Shown here: positions 25,586-34,227 of the stretch, in pieces
Layout: each line of letters begins with the position of its first letter
How positions within the stretch are numbered: position 1 is the stretch's first letter
The notes under the pieces: model-generated
What the model was told of the DNA's origin: nothing
The model's database searches: none
The model's input: the letters and a program-made list of their open reading frames with translations, nothing else
Position numbers and translations under genes: made by a program
Assembly (NCBI GenBank): GCA_963792705.1
Contig: CAWBXD010000006.1
Location: 36,969 to 100,968, forward strand
Reading direction: 5' to 3'
Source: JBBQVS01 sp963792705
Lineage (GTDB): Bacteria; Chloroflexota; Ktedonobacteria; Ktedonobacterales; Ktedonobacteraceae
DNA length: 64,000 bases

Positions 25586-26593
25586 ATGATAGAAAGACAA
25601 TTGAAAGTGAATGCCTGTCTAACCTTTGTGTTAGCAGCATTGTTTTACCTGTTCTTCCAGATAGCCAAACACCATCCAACCTTGTCGCCTGTAAATGCTT
25701 TTGCTGAAGATCCATATGATTCAGTTGGAACGGCTGGTATTCAGTTGGCAATGTTTGCAGCCATACTCTCATTAGTACGTGCCTTTCGTCCCTATCAGCT
25801 AAAGAAGGATGTAGGCAATCAGAAAATACTCCTCATACGAGGAGAATATATCGCATGCCTATCCGTAGCTGTCACATTAGTTGCAGACATCGTTGCGATG
25901 ATACATTATCCTTCTATATGGATCGGCTTTCCTGCAGGACGGATGCTCATAGCACTGATTGGGGGATTGGCACTTCTTACTGCGCTTGTAAGCGGGCTTC
26001 TCTTTCGCTCAGTTCAAGCTCTCATATTGCCATCTATGCAAGGCGGATGGGGAAAAGCAATTACACTTTCCTGTGTGAGCATTCTTATCCTTGCATTGTA
26101 TCCAGCATATTGGCATCACAACGTGCCTGGAGAACTTCTGACGGTTTTAGTTGGCATGACACTTTTTTTTGCCTCGGTTTGGGTATGGGGAAGAGCCATC
26201 TCTCCTCCTATGGGGATGCATAGCGAGGATTTTATCGATGATCTTGTTTCAATATATCGTTGGTTTAAAGCAAACATGGAACATTCTAGCATGTTTTTTA
26301 CCATTCTTGAGAAGACGTTCACTTCACCCTTTTTCCGTCCTCTCGTAAACTGGTTAAACCCTCGGAAGCACTCTTGGAATGGGATTCTCTTGTTCGGAAT
26401 ATGTATAGGGGTGGCTCTAGCTTTCATAGAAGCCGCGAGCGAGGGCGGTCTAGGCCCCCGCTTTGCAAACCTAGTTGCTATTTTTGCTGCACTAGAAGGC
26501 ACAGGTGTTCTGCTAGGCTATACGTTCCTGGCAAAACCTTTAGGGCTTTTTCGACACGATTTCAATGACAATATAAGTCGAAACACTCCATAG
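25586..26593 (+). CDS. Hypothetical membrane protein, last gene of the PadR-ABC operon
   Basis: About 335 residues; starts at 25562 (TTG), 25568 (ATG) and 25586 (ATG) are all in frame. I prefer 25586 because a GAGAG-rich stretch precedes it. Eight hydrophobic segments are visible, in two groups separated by a soluble loop (about 215-270) with HSEDFIDDLVSIYRWFK. The family is not recognised. It starts about 50 bp after the permease and has no promoter of its own that I can see, so it probably belongs to the operon. Confidence 0.55.
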   Translation: MIERQLKVNACLTFVLAALFYLFFQIAKHHPTLSPVNAFAEDPYDSVGTAGIQLAMFAAILSLVRAFRPYQLKKDVGNQKILLIRGEYIACLSVAVTLVADIVAMIHYPSIWIGFPAGRMLIALIGGLALLTALVSGLLFRSVQALILPSMQGGWGKAITLSCVSILILALYPAYWHHNVPGELLTVLVGMTLFFASVWVWGRAISPPMGMHSEDFIDDLVSIYRWFKANMEHSSMFFTILEKTFTSPFFRPLVNWLNPRKHSWNGILLFGICIGVALAFIEAASEGGLGPRFANLVAIFAALEGTGVLLGYTFLAKPLGLFRHDFNDNISRNTP

Positions 26594-26621
26594 ACGCAAC
26601 CTCTTTGGTACAGATAGATGT

Positions 26622-28004
26622 TTACATCCTTCTATCAATCCTCATGCCTCTTCCCATCATTGGTCCAAACGTAGGAGTTTGCTGCTCTAAAGGTGGTTCT
26701 GCATCTTCCAGAGTGATTGCGCTGACCATCTGATCGCGCAGAGTGTTTACCTGTCCAATCATGGTCTCCTCCATCGTACCTTCCTGAGTGCGCGAAATCC
26801 AACGCATCATAGACGAGAGGAAGAGTTCTTTGAGATAGGCAAACGAAAAGCCTTCGGTGAGTTCACTGAGTTTATGAACTGCTTCGTCAGAGAGGCGAAC
26901 GGCCGATTGTAGTGATGCATTCCACATTGCAATGTAAGCTTCACGTTCCGTTAGCTCTGGCAAATTGAAGGGATATTTGCGATCAAAGCGGCTAGGACGG
27001 TCGAGAATGGCTGGGTCTAGTCGCTCAGGATGATTTGTTGTGGCAAGCGCGACAATGCCAGTGTTGGCTGCAAAACCATCTAACTCGTTTAGGAAGAATG
27101 AGCGATTTTGTGGAGTTAGCAACGAGTCCAGGTCCTCTAATACAAGAATACAAGGGGCAGACCTACGTGCTCGCTCAAAGACCTGGCGAATATTGTCTTC
27201 ATCGGTACGGTGCTCAGCATGGAAACTCTTGACATAGAGACAAGGCTGAGCCATAGCGTTGATAACAGCTTTCACCGTATGCGTTTTGCCATTTCCTGGC
27301 GGGCCAACGAGCAGAATACCACGTTTCCAAGGAATACCATACATCTCATAAGTGGAGCGTGCGGCGAAGAACTGCATAAGGTCCTGGTGGATATCTTGCT
27401 TGAGGTCTCCCTTCAAAATCAGGTTGTCGAAGGTGGCACCCTTGATAGCATGAAAGAGACGCGCATCTTTCTGCCAGCAGCCGCCTGTGAACACCAACAC
27501 CTCACCACGCACATCTGCATTCCAACGACATACCTCTAGCATAAACTCTCTAGCAACATCCTGTGTATCCGCTAAAATCCAGAAGTGATACGCTCGACGC
27601 ATATTATCAGTCCAATGCATCACAATCACATCAAATGCGGATTCGCGCCATGAAACGGTCATCCACGCGTTCATTGAATCGTCCGCGACACTGTCTTCTT
27701 CAGTATCTCCCTGCTTAGAGGTGCCGCTATTTACAACACCACCTATTCTCAACATATTTTGAGTCCAGCTTGCGGGACCTATTTGTCGTTCTATCCAACG
27801 AGCAATGACTTGATTGTAGACAACATTACTCTGTTCAATACTACAATGCCCATCTTTAGCATATTCTTCTACGTCAAAATGTCCATCTTCGCCTTCAACA
27901 AGAACCTTGTCGGGAAAACGCTCCGCTAATATCTGACTAACATGGTACGCGATAGCACTTTGTGGGAGAGCAAGTGCTTCCCTGATAAGTTGCTCTTTTT
28001 GCAT
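26622..28004 (-). CDS. AAA+ ATPase (single-module, BCS1/CDC48-like)
   Basis: The 460-residue protein starts at the ATG at 28004, set by AAGGAG at 28009-28014; an upstream in-frame GTG at 28031 has no such site. The N-terminal ~215 residues are of unknown fold. The AAA domain has Walker A VGPPGNGKTHT, Walker B CILVLEDLDSLL, sensor-1 ATTNHPERLDPAI and the arginine-finger segment RPSRFDRKYPF. It probably remodels or unfolds a protein, with the N-terminal half choosing the target. Its neighbour Tex is transcribed in the same direction but has its own start region. Confidence 0.8.
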   Translation of the reverse strand: MQKEQLIREALALPQSAIAYHVSQILAERFPDKVLVEGEDGHFDVEEYAKDGHCSIEQSNVVYNQVIARWIERQIGPASWTQNMLRIGGVVNSGTSKQGDTEEDSVADDSMNAWMTVSWRESAFDVIVMHWTDNMRRAYHFWILADTQDVAREFMLEVCRWNADVRGEVLVFTGGCWQKDARLFHAIKGATFDNLILKGDLKQDIHQDLMQFFAARSTYEMYGIPWKRGILLVGPPGNGKTHTVKAVINAMAQPCLYVKSFHAEHRTDEDNIRQVFERARRSAPCILVLEDLDSLLTPQNRSFFLNELDGFAANTGIVALATTNHPERLDPAILDRPSRFDRKYPFNLPELTEREAYIAMWNASLQSAVRLSDEAVHKLSELTEGFSFAYLKELFLSSMMRWISRTQEGTMEETMIGQVNTLRDQMVSAITLEDAEPPLEQQTPTFGPMMGRGMRIDRRM

Positions 28005-28082
28005 ATAGCTCCTTGTTTGTCTTACCGTCACATGCTTCGAGACCCACTATATGTACGTTGTACAGGAGCAAAAGTTAGTTGT

Positions 28083-30398
28083 CTATTGCTGCATGTTCTT
28101 CATGCTCAGTTGTACACGACCTCGTTGCATGTCGATTTTGAGGACGCGAACTTGCACCACTTGACCTACGGCAACGACGGTAAGCGGATCACGGACGAAG
28201 CGGTCGGCAAGTTCTGATACATGGACAAGACCATCTTGCTTGACGCCGATATCGACAAAGGCACCAAAGTCAACGACATTACGTACCGTCCCTTGTAGCA
28301 TCATACCTGGCTCTAAGTCCTCTATTTTGAGTACGTCATGGCGCAAAATGGGAGATGGTAAGGCATCGCGTGGGTCTAGTCCTGGCTTTTCGAGATTTTC
28401 CAGAATATCATTAAGCGTTGGAAGACCAACACCTATCTTCTCGGCGATATCGGCCCATGTTGTCTCTTCGCTTTCACCCGTTGCACTCCGATTACGGCTA
28501 TTAGAACGCCCAAGGCTGTTTTGTAATTTGATACGTTGCCTGAAAAGAGAAATACGGTCCGCAGGACGTGTCGCTTTGCCTTCGCCTTCTGGTAAAAGAG
28601 AAAGCAGTGAACGCGCGGCATTGTAGCTTTCTGGATGAATAAAGGTGTTGTCTAAGAGTTCAATGCCATTAGCAATCTTGAGAAACCCTGCAGCTTGCAG
28701 AAATGTTGCGGGACCAAGGCCCGGTACCTTTTGTAGTTCAGCACGCGATTTGAATGAACCATGCTCTTCACGGTATTTTATAATAGCGTTAGCAACACGC
28801 GTGTTGACGCCCGACACGTGCTTGAGAAGTTCAGCCGAAGCAGAGTTGACCTCGACCCCTGCAAAGTTGACACAAGAGATGACAACACGATCAAGCATTG
28901 CCGCCAGTTCTTTTTGATCTACATCGTGTTGATACAGTCCAACCCCAACAGCCTTTGGATCGATCTTGACCAGTTCCGCCAATGGGTCCTGTAGGCGACG
29001 TGCAATAGAGATGGTGCCGCGTTGAGTCGCGTCGAGGGTGGGAAATTCTTGACGCGCGGCCTCCGATGCTGAATAGACGGAAGCACCTGCTTCATTCACG
29101 AGGACGTAACCAATTTGCCGACCTGTTTCTTGCTCAACCTCACGAATAAGGCTTGCGACAAGTTGTTCAGTCTCGCGGGAGGCTGTACCATTCCCAATAG
29201 CGATTACGTCGATACTGTAGTGCTTTAATAGTTTATGCAATATTTGTTGTGCTTTTTCAGCTTGAAACAGGTAGATCGTATCGGACTCGATATATTTTCC
29301 GTTTTCATCAACAACGGTAAGCTTACAGCCCGTGCGAAAGCCAGGGTCAATACCAAGCACCTTTTTGGCACGAAGCGGTGGTTGTAGCAACAGATTACGC
29401 AAGTTTGCAGCAAAGATATTGATGGCATGTTCTTCCGCTCGCTTCGTCATCTCTACGCGTACTTCACGCTCCATTGCAGGGGCAAGCAGCCTTTTATATC
29501 CATCCTCCATTGCTTCCGCGAGCAAAGGGGCAAAGGGTGACGTTGCTTTGACGGGATGATAGCGTGTGATATCTTTTTGCGCTTGCTCATAGGGTAGGTC
29601 AACACCGACACGTAGCACGCCTTCATGCTCAGCCCGATTGAGTGCCAGGATACGATGTGGCACAAGTTTAGTTACAGGTTCATGAAAGTCATAGTAGAGT
29701 TGATAGACACCATTCTGGTCCTTCTCCGCAACCTTTTCCAGGTCTATTGCCTTTGCACTCATTGCGGATTGTCTAAAAAAGGTAGTACGCACACTACTGC
29801 GTACATTGGCATCCTCCGCTAGAATTTCGGCAACGATATCCGAAGCTCCTGCGTATGCTTCAAGGTCTGTATCGACGCCCTTTTCTGTATCTAAAAATGG
29901 ACGAGCGTATTCTTCGAGCAGTGCGGTACTGTTACCTTTTAGCTCTGGCTGTTGCAGAATAATCTCGGCAAGTGGAGCAAGTCCCTTTTCGCGCGCCACA
30001 CTTGCGCGTGTTTTGCGTTTTGGGCGATAGGGAAGATACAAGTCCTCAACTTGTTGTAGAGTGGCTGCGGCAAGCAGGGTAGAAGCAAGTTCCGGTGTAA
30101 GTTTTCCTTGCTCCTCGATGAGCCGATGTACATCTGTCTTGCGCTCATGCAATGCGCGGATAGAGGCAGCTTTGTCGGCAATAGCCTGGATTTGCACTTC
30201 GTCTAGGCTTCCTGTAACCTCTTTACGATAACGAGAAATAAAGGGTATTGTATTTCCTTCATCGAGGAGCGTAATGGTTCGTATAATTTGTTCACGCCCC
30301 AGCTTCAATTCAGAACTGATAATTTGTGCAATAGAAGCGAGGGAGAGTGTTTCTTCTAGGGCAGTTGTTGATGCATGTGCCTGTTCTTGCGTAGCCAA
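28083..30398 (-). CDS. tex: Tex-family RNA-binding transcription accessory protein
   Basis: The 771-residue protein matches Tex/YhgF throughout: N-terminal Tex domain (IPFISRYRKEVTGSLDE), YqgF/RNase H-like domain (VLGIDPGFRTGCKL, AIGNGTASRETE), helix-hairpin-helix repeats (VSGVNTRVANAIIKYREEHG, VPGLGPATFLQAAGF) and a C-terminal S1 domain (LQGTVRNVVDFGAFVDIGV). Tex binds nucleic acids and affects transcription and stress tolerance. The start is a TTG at 30398, because the N-terminal Tex region begins immediately and no ATG is nearby. Confidence 0.92.
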   Translation of the reverse strand: MATQEQAHASTTALEETLSLASIAQIISSELKLGREQIIRTITLLDEGNTIPFISRYRKEVTGSLDEVQIQAIADKAASIRALHERKTDVHRLIEEQGKLTPELASTLLAAATLQQVEDLYLPYRPKRKTRASVAREKGLAPLAEIILQQPELKGNSTALLEEYARPFLDTEKGVDTDLEAYAGASDIVAEILAEDANVRSSVRTTFFRQSAMSAKAIDLEKVAEKDQNGVYQLYYDFHEPVTKLVPHRILALNRAEHEGVLRVGVDLPYEQAQKDITRYHPVKATSPFAPLLAEAMEDGYKRLLAPAMEREVRVEMTKRAEEHAINIFAANLRNLLLQPPLRAKKVLGIDPGFRTGCKLTVVDENGKYIESDTIYLFQAEKAQQILHKLLKHYSIDVIAIGNGTASRETEQLVASLIREVEQETGRQIGYVLVNEAGASVYSASEAARQEFPTLDATQRGTISIARRLQDPLAELVKIDPKAVGVGLYQHDVDQKELAAMLDRVVISCVNFAGVEVNSASAELLKHVSGVNTRVANAIIKYREEHGSFKSRAELQKVPGLGPATFLQAAGFLKIANGIELLDNTFIHPESYNAARSLLSLLPEGEGKATRPADRISLFRQRIKLQNSLGRSNSRNRSATGESEETTWADIAEKIGVGLPTLNDILENLEKPGLDPRDALPSPILRHDVLKIEDLEPGMMLQGTVRNVVDFGAFVDIGVKQDGLVHVSELADRFVRDPLTVVAVGQVVQVRVLKIDMQRGRVQLSMKNMQQ

Positions 30399-30471
30399 AG
30401 ATATCGCCTACCTTCCACGTATAAATGTATAACATTGCTGAGTACAACTGCACAGAATCGTACCACAGAGG

Positions 30472-32088
30472 TCAAGGTAGGCGAGATTGCTTTTTCGCCA
30501 GCTTCTTTTGATGCTGTGACGTGCCTAGCATACCACCAAACCAGCCAATCGTAGAGGCGAGTAATATTCCACATCCCAGTAGTAAAAGCAGATTAACCAG
30601 AGGTGACTGCGTGTGGGCAAAGAGATAATTGGGAAATGCAGGTTGTATAGCATGCCAAGCATGAGTAACCTCATTGGGAGGTGCTGAATTTCCATGCTTT
30701 TGTGTATCAACTTCAATACGCTGTGCAAGGAGAACAAACAGACCAATATAGAGAATAACCCAAAACATAATAGTGCTAGTAATGCCAGCCCACGCACCAG
30801 ACCAGCCCCCACGAAGCGAACTTCCACCGCGTCGGGTTGTCATAAAACCTGTGAGCGCATAAAAGAGAAATCCTATAAACGTTGCGAGATAGAAAGAGGG
30901 TTCCTTTTTTATCAACAAGACAAGTACAACTGATAGCACTGCCTGGATAAGTCCAAACAAGCAACCTTGACCAAATGGTGTAGGCAGAGGACGTGCCTGA
31001 GCAAGCGTTGATTGAGGCACCATGACATAACCAGGAGGGACAGCAGGCTGAACAGGAAGAACAGGATATACAGTTTGTGGTACATGTTTATTAGTAATTG
31101 GTTGCAGTGCACCAGCATATACTGGAATAGGAGCCTTTTGCGGCACTGTTTTTTGTGGATAGCGTGAAGTTGGTGAGATTTTGACTCCTGCCAGCGTGAT
31201 GTCATCGTATGCATCAAATGCTGGTTCGCGCAAGGCTTGTGCGAATTCGCGCATCGTTTGATAGCGTTGGTCTGCTTGTACTGCTAAGGCTTTGAGCAAG
31301 GCCCGTTCTACAGAAAGTGAAAGCGTTGGATTAAGTTGACGAGGCGCGATCAGTTCGTCGTGCATACTCCGCTTCACCGCCGATGGAGGTAAGCAGTTGG
31401 TAAGAAGCAGATACATCGTCGCCGCCAATGCATAGATATCGGCTTGTGGACCTGTTCGCCCTGTATATTGCTCAACGGGACTAAACCCCTGTGAGACAGC
31501 TCTTCCCAGTGTTTGCGTCCCATTGCTACGTGCGTCATATAATTTGGTCAAGCCAAAATCGACAAGAACGGTTGTCTGGTTTGGAGTGAGAATGATGTTT
31601 GCGGGCTTTATGTCACGATGGATAACAGCAGGATTACGACTATGCAATTCCTGTAATATATCCATAATGGGAAACGTCCATGCAAGCACCTCTTGCTCAC
31701 TACACGGTCCCTGTGTTACTTGATAGGCTTCTTGCTCACCTACATTTGCCATATGCCGACTGGCAACACGTTCTCTGAGCAGTTGCAATAGGTCCTGCCC
31801 TTCAATGAGTTGCATAACCAGATAAAAACGTCCGTTCGCCTCTACCACGTCGTATACCTGTGGAAGATTCTCGCTTCTAACCGTCAAAAGGACGCCTGCC
31901 TCCATTAATGCCTGACGACGAGCAGCAGGAGTTACATCATAGGTCTCTTTAATAGCACAAGGGCGGTTGCCTTCGCTACGATCAGTGGCGCGATATACCG
32001 CTCCAAAGCCACCACTATTGATAAGTGACTCAATGACGTAGTTGTTTACGAGTACTGTTCCTGGTGCTAATGCTGCTGGCAAGCTCAT
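30472..32088 (-). CDS. Ser/Thr protein kinase with C-terminal membrane domain
   Basis: This ~538-residue kinase has an intact catalytic core: glycine loop NSGGFGAVYRA, ATP Lys in PCAIKET, catalytic loop VIHRDIKPANI and DFG in VLVDFGLTK. It is therefore predicted active, unlike the pair at 12-14.5 kb. After a Pro-rich linker the C-terminal ~170 residues hold four to five transmembrane helices instead of an extracellular sensor domain. The ATG at 32088 gives the usual family opening (MSLPAALAPGTVL), but the ribosome site is far away (AAGG 12 nt upstream). The alternative ATG at 32100 cannot be excluded. It lies 73 bp upstream of tex on the same strand. Confidence 0.85.
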   Translation of the reverse strand: MSLPAALAPGTVLVNNYVIESLINSGGFGAVYRATDRSEGNRPCAIKETYDVTPAARRQALMEAGVLLTVRSENLPQVYDVVEANGRFYLVMQLIEGQDLLQLLRERVASRHMANVGEQEAYQVTQGPCSEQEVLAWTFPIMDILQELHSRNPAVIHRDIKPANIILTPNQTTVLVDFGLTKLYDARSNGTQTLGRAVSQGFSPVEQYTGRTGPQADIYALAATMYLLLTNCLPPSAVKRSMHDELIAPRQLNPTLSLSVERALLKALAVQADQRYQTMREFAQALREPAFDAYDDITLAGVKISPTSRYPQKTVPQKAPIPVYAGALQPITNKHVPQTVYPVLPVQPAVPPGYVMVPQSTLAQARPLPTPFGQGCLFGLIQAVLSVVLVLLIKKEPSFYLATFIGFLFYALTGFMTTRRGGSSLRGGWSGAWAGITSTIMFWVILYIGLFVLLAQRIEVDTQKHGNSAPPNEVTHAWHAIQPAFPNYLFAHTQSPLVNLLLLLGCGILLASTIGWFGGMLGTSQHQKKLAKKQSRLP

Positions 32089-32201
32089 GTACGAGCACAT
32101 CCTTCTCTCTAATAGGCAATCTATCTATACAGACGTATTTACGTATCAGTTATAAAGAATGTTGCGATAGGCTCCTCTACTAACCGAGTTATTTCATGTA
32201 C

Positions 32202-32232
32202 TTGACTCTGACGTAGCGTGAGAGTGTAGAGT
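32202..32232 (+). promoter_or_regulatory. MerR-type promoter of the merR-like gene
   Basis: TTGACT (32202-32207) and TAGAGT (32227-32232) are 19 bp apart, the overlong spacer used by MerR-family activators. The spacer carries a near-palindrome, CTCTGACGTAGCGTGAGAG. Confidence 0.55.
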
Positions 32233-32279
32233 TATAGAAAGTATATTACTATGCGACATCTCGCGCTAGGGAGTTTTCG

Positions 32280-32660
32280 ATGTTTAGAATTGGCGAATTC
32301 TCACAGATGGCACAGGTCACGATTCGCACGTTACGCCATTATGATGAACTTGGGTTGCTCAAACCAGTACATATTGATCGCTTCACAGATTATCGCTACT
32401 ACACGATTGAGCAGCTTCCACTCTACAAGAATATGCACATTCACGAGTTGCCGACAACTCCAATGCTAGCAAGCGTCATTCACCGAGGGAGCTTTTATGG
32501 AGTTCCACAAGCTCTTAGTGCGCTTTTTATCTGGGTTGGCGCAAACGGGTATACCGCGAGTGGTCCTTACCGTGAAATACATTTGTCTGGACGCGAGAAT
32601 GACCTGACAGATATTCAGCACCTGACGGTTGAAATGCAAGTTCCGATAGAAAAATGCTAG
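32280..32660 (+). CDS. MerR-family regulator, internally shortened (HTH joined to GyrI-like end)
   Basis: The 126-residue protein has a good MerR DNA-binding half (FRIGEFSQMAQVTIRTLRHYDELGLLKP, residues 2-29; DYRYYTIEQLP up to ~46). At residue ~48 it switches to the end of a GyrI-like effector domain (VIHRGSFYGVPQALSALFIWV, GPYREIHL, TVEMQVPIEKC). MerR proteins of this type are normally about 260-280 residues, with a coiled-coil helix and the first half of the effector domain between these parts. So about 140 residues appear to be deleted in frame. GGGAG before the ATG gives a good ribosome site. DNA binding may survive, but normal dimerisation probably does not. Confidence 0.72.
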   Translation: MFRIGEFSQMAQVTIRTLRHYDELGLLKPVHIDRFTDYRYYTIEQLPLYKNMHIHELPTTPMLASVIHRGSFYGVPQALSALFIWVGANGYTASGPYREIHLSGRENDLTDIQHLTVEMQVPIEKC

Positions 32661-32685
32661 TAGCAAAAACTGGTGCTTTTTTCGC

Positions 32686-32716
32686 TTGACTCTCACGTAA
32701 CGGTAGACGGTATTGT
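32686..32716 (+). promoter_or_regulatory. Second MerR-type promoter, next to a gene remnant
   Basis: TTGACT (32686-32691) and TATTGT (32711-32716) are again 19 bp apart. The spacer CTCACGTAACGGTAGACGG resembles a MerR-type regulated promoter. The gene it once drove seems lost; only a C-terminal epimerase fragment follows. Confidence 0.45.
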
Positions 32717-32717
32717 T

Positions 32718-32813
32718 GACTCAAGCAAGTACGAACATACATTTGGGAAACACGCTACGCCTTATGAAGATGGTATAAGAAAAACGGTTACATGGTATCG
32801 TGAGCATAAGTAG
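32718..32813 (+). pseudogene. C-terminal remnant of an NAD-dependent epimerase/dehydratase
   Basis: A 31-codon open stretch ends at TAG (32811-32813). It translates to a sequence ending TPYEDGIRKTVTWYREHK, preceded by SSKYEHTFGKHA. This is the conserved tail of extended-SDR sugar epimerases, where the substrate-domain end reads like PY/LxEGIRxTVxWYR. No start codon or Rossmann fold precedes it. A MerR-type promoter abuts the fragment directly, so most of the gene was deleted. Confidence 0.65.
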
Positions 32814-32825
32814 TTGACACGATAC

Positions 32826-32879
32826 AGCAGTGAGGGACTCAATGAGCAATAAATAGTGCTCATTGAGTCCCTCACTGCT
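32826..32879. terminator. Bidirectional terminator, 23-bp perfect stem
   Basis: Arms 32826-32848 and 32857-32879 are exact complements around an 8-nt loop (ATAAATAG), followed by TAATAAATAT. It presumably ended the former epimerase transcript. Confidence 0.72.
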
Positions 32880-33020
32880 TAATAAATATAAGTAATCTAG
32901 CGAGAAATGGATTTCTGCCGACGTAGTTATATATACAAGGAAATTGTGTGTATCTACGAAGAGGAAATAAAGGTGTCACATTCGCCTGTTTCTATACTAC
33001 AGGTAAGTGATCAAGAGCAG

Positions 33021-33048
33021 TTGCAATCATTCGCTCGTATGGTACAAT
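33021..33048 (+). promoter_or_regulatory. Promoter of the SigA-like sigma factor gene
   Basis: TTGCAA (33021-33026) and TACAAT (33043-33048) with a 16-bp spacer lie about 65 bp before the likely start. Confidence 0.5.
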
Positions 33049-33116
33049 AAGCCAAGACTGAACCAATCTACGTATGTGTTGCAGAAGAAGAGAGCAAGCA
33101 CTTGGAACGAAATGTG

Positions 33117-34025
33117 ATGTTTGATGCAGACCGTGACCGTGACAAGGCGGCTGACCTAGAACGCGATACGATACAGGACGCCGATCTGAGTAGTATGGCG
33201 CAAAGCGACAGCCTACGCCTTTACTTACGTGAGATTTCGCGCATTCCTCTCTTGAACGCGTCTAATGAGTCTCGTTTAGCTGAACGAGCAGAGGGAGGAG
33301 AAAAGGAAGCACGCGATCATCTTATCGAGGCAAACCTGCGACTAGTGGTGAGCATCGCTAAGAAATATGTTGGTCAGGGACTATCACTCGAAGACCTGAT
33401 CGGCGAAGGCAATATTGGTCTTATCCGCGCAGTAACGAAGTTCGACTATAAGAAGGGCTTTCGCTTCTCTACCTATGCTACCTGGTGGATCAAGCAGGCC
33501 ATAACACGTTCTATCCTTGAGGGAACTCGCGTTGTTCGTCTTCCTGTCTATATCATGGAAGAGGTTATGCGGGTGAAGCGTACCACGCGTCAGCTCTACC
33601 AAGAGATGGGACGCGAGCCAACACCGGAAAACATTGGTGAGCGCTTAAACATGACGCCAGAACGTGTAAGCGAGTTGCTTATATGGGCCGAGAAGGTCTT
33701 CTCACTTGATGCTCCCCTTTCCGAGGAGGAAGAGAACACGCTTGGAGACATTATTGAAGATGTACGAGAGCGTGGACCCAGCGAAGTGACAGATCAGCAC
33801 CTTTTACGCGAGGAGATTCGCAAGGTGCTAGGACAACTGACGTTGCGAGAGCGGCAGGTTATCGAACTACGCTTTGGCCTTGTAGACGATCACGACCACA
33901 CGTTAGAGGAGGTTGGCAAGAAACTCAAGGTGACACGCGAGCGTGTACGTCAAATCGAGGAGCGAGCAATTCGTAAATTGCGCCATCCTCAGGCGAGTCG
34001 CATTTTGAAAGACTATCTCGACTAA
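33117..34025 (+). CDS. Sigma-70 family RNA polymerase sigma factor (SigA/group 2 type)
   Basis: The 302-residue protein contains regions 1.2 to 4.2: DSLRLYLREISRIPLL (1.2), NLRLVVSIAKKYVGQGLSLE and FRFSTYATWWIKQAITR (2.1-2.4), region 3, and the region 4 helix-turn-helix HTLEEVGKKLKVTRERVRQI. The absence of a large region 1.1 and the length near 300 suggest a group 2 paralogue or a compact primary factor. Without the rest of the genome I cannot say which. A TTG at 33102 is an alternative start. It should recognise standard -35/-10 promoters such as those seen in this window. A terminator follows. Confidence 0.9.
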   Translation: MFDADRDRDKAADLERDTIQDADLSSMAQSDSLRLYLREISRIPLLNASNESRLAERAEGGEKEARDHLIEANLRLVVSIAKKYVGQGLSLEDLIGEGNIGLIRAVTKFDYKKGFRFSTYATWWIKQAITRSILEGTRVVRLPVYIMEEVMRVKRTTRQLYQEMGREPTPENIGERLNMTPERVSELLIWAEKVFSLDAPLSEEEENTLGDIIEDVRERGPSEVTDQHLLREEIRKVLGQLTLRERQVIELRFGLVDDHDHTLEEVGKKLKVTRERVRQIEERAIRKLRHPQASRILKDYLD

Positions 34026-34052
34026 TTGAGTCATGACTAACCCTTTTTAGGA

Positions 34053-34105
34053 AACAAGGATGCTGTGTTGTGGTCTTGCTACAATGCAGCATTTTTGTTT
34101 TTTCC
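34053..34105 (+). terminator. Intrinsic terminator after the sigma factor
   Basis: AACAAGGATGCTGTGTTGT (34053-34071) pairs with 34081-34099, allowing G:T pairs, and is followed by TTTTTCC. Confidence 0.65.
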
Positions 34106-34227
34106 GAAAATTGGCGGTACCTTTGGGTTGTATCCACTATTAGAGCAATAGCAATACGTCTATTTAATAAAGGAACCAAATATGTAGTCTGTCCATTTTA
34201 CACGGTATAAGCTTGAGGGTGTTATCT

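Noticed and set aside
32973..33050. A 25-codon frame starting GTG after GAGGAAATAAAG, upstream of the sigma factor
   Set aside because: It spans the likely promoter of the sigma gene, is very short, and has no recognisable sequence; it could be a leader peptide, but nothing supports that.
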